From: a virus
Length of the DNA: 28,531 bases
Reading direction: 5' to 3' (one strand)
IMG/VR virus record: IMGVR_UViG_3300039456_000034
Location: 1 to 28,531 of that record
Shown one piece after another: positions 28,466 through 28,531 of the stretch (position 1 is the stretch's first letter; each line of letters begins with the position of its first letter). The notes beneath the pieces were generated by a model. It did not search any database and was not told the DNA's origin. It saw only the letters and a program-made list of their open reading frames with translations. Made by a program: the position numbers and the translations under genes.

Positions 28466-28498
28466 ACCCCCTTTCGCTTGGCCGGACGGGGGTTTTTT
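28466..28498 (+). terminator. Rightward terminator near the right edge
   Basis: ACCCCC (28466-28471) pairs with GGGGGT (28488-28493) and a T run (28493-28498) follows. No rightward gene is seen immediately before it in the window, so it may belong to a host transcript or a small RNA cut by the integration. Confidence 0.6.
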
Positions 28499-28526
28499 GT
28501 TGCGCGATCAGCGCGGAGGACTTGAG

Positions 28527-28531
28527 ATGAG
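28527..28531 (+). CDS. Start of a rightward gene cut by the window edge
   Basis: ATG 28527 with GGAGG (28515-28519) at ideal spacing. Only five bases are present. It may be the first host gene beyond the prophage. Confidence 0.35.

Noticed and set aside
28280-28500. tRNA gene remnant as attachment site
   Set aside because: No T-arm GGTTC sequence, anticodon stem or acceptor end could be found on either strand.
1-28531. Circular genome joined at the window ends
   Set aside because: The leftward partial frame at position 1 does not continue sensibly into the right end, which instead holds a terminator and a rightward start, so the edges are taken as arbitrary cuts.
1-28531. CRISPR array or insertion sequence
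   Set aside because: No regularly spaced repeat-spacer units and no transposase or terminal inverted repeats were seen.

Overview
This window is most of a temperate siphophage genome, integrated as a prophage and seen from its early/immunity region (left) to its integrase (right). The GC-rich codon use, the HK97-type head module, the alphaproteobacterial style of the tail and lysis genes, and a DnaA domain IV-like protein suggest a host in the Rhodobacteraceae (roseobacter-like). That host assignment is inference; nothing in the window names the host. No tRNA, rRNA, CRISPR array or insertion sequence was seen.

Layout. 1-1609 is a leftward operon of five small uncharacterised genes, the last cut by the window edge. 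1610-3060 is the immunity and switch region. It has a leftward XRE-type repressor (2613-2972), a rightward Cro-like gene (3059-3271), and three near-identical 16-bp dyads (TAGGAG-N4-CTCCTA) plus one degenerate copy, placed on the promoters of the leftward operon, the Cro-like gene and the repressor. Two very small ORFs (1744-1994) and a leftward membrane protein (2099-2530) lie between. 3268-7279 is the early rightward operon: small genes, a DnaA domain IV-only protein (4707-5117), a putative replication protein (5114-5728), then a non-coding patch with 21-bp-spaced iterons and a consensus DnaA box (candidate origin), and two more genes, the last a possible late regulator. A zinc-ribbon gene on the opposite strand (3696-3998) interrupts this operon.

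7314-26507 is the late region, entirely rightward. It runs HNH nuclease, small and large terminase, portal, S49 head protease, HK97 major capsid, head-tail connector/adaptor/gp10-like/tail-completion proteins, tail tube, two tail chaperones joined by a -1 frameshift at a G GGA AAC heptamer, tape measure, tail-tip proteins, a J-like tip protein, a receptor-binding protein with a duplicated module and an SGNH-like C-terminal domain, a pinholin-like holin, a holin-domain/SAR-endolysin fusion, and nested Rz/Rz1 spanins. Hairpin-type terminators lie before the HNH gene, after the capsid gene, after the holin and after the spanins. This suggests that late transcription depends on antitermination or read-through.

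26586-26975 is an AT-richer membrane-protein gene with its own RBS beyond the late terminator (a moron). The leftward tyrosine integrase (27138-28223) follows. Upstream of it are interlocked 8-bp direct and inverted repeats, then a terminator and the start of a rightward gene at the window edge that may be host DNA. The att site is probably at or just beyond the right end, but its core was not identified.
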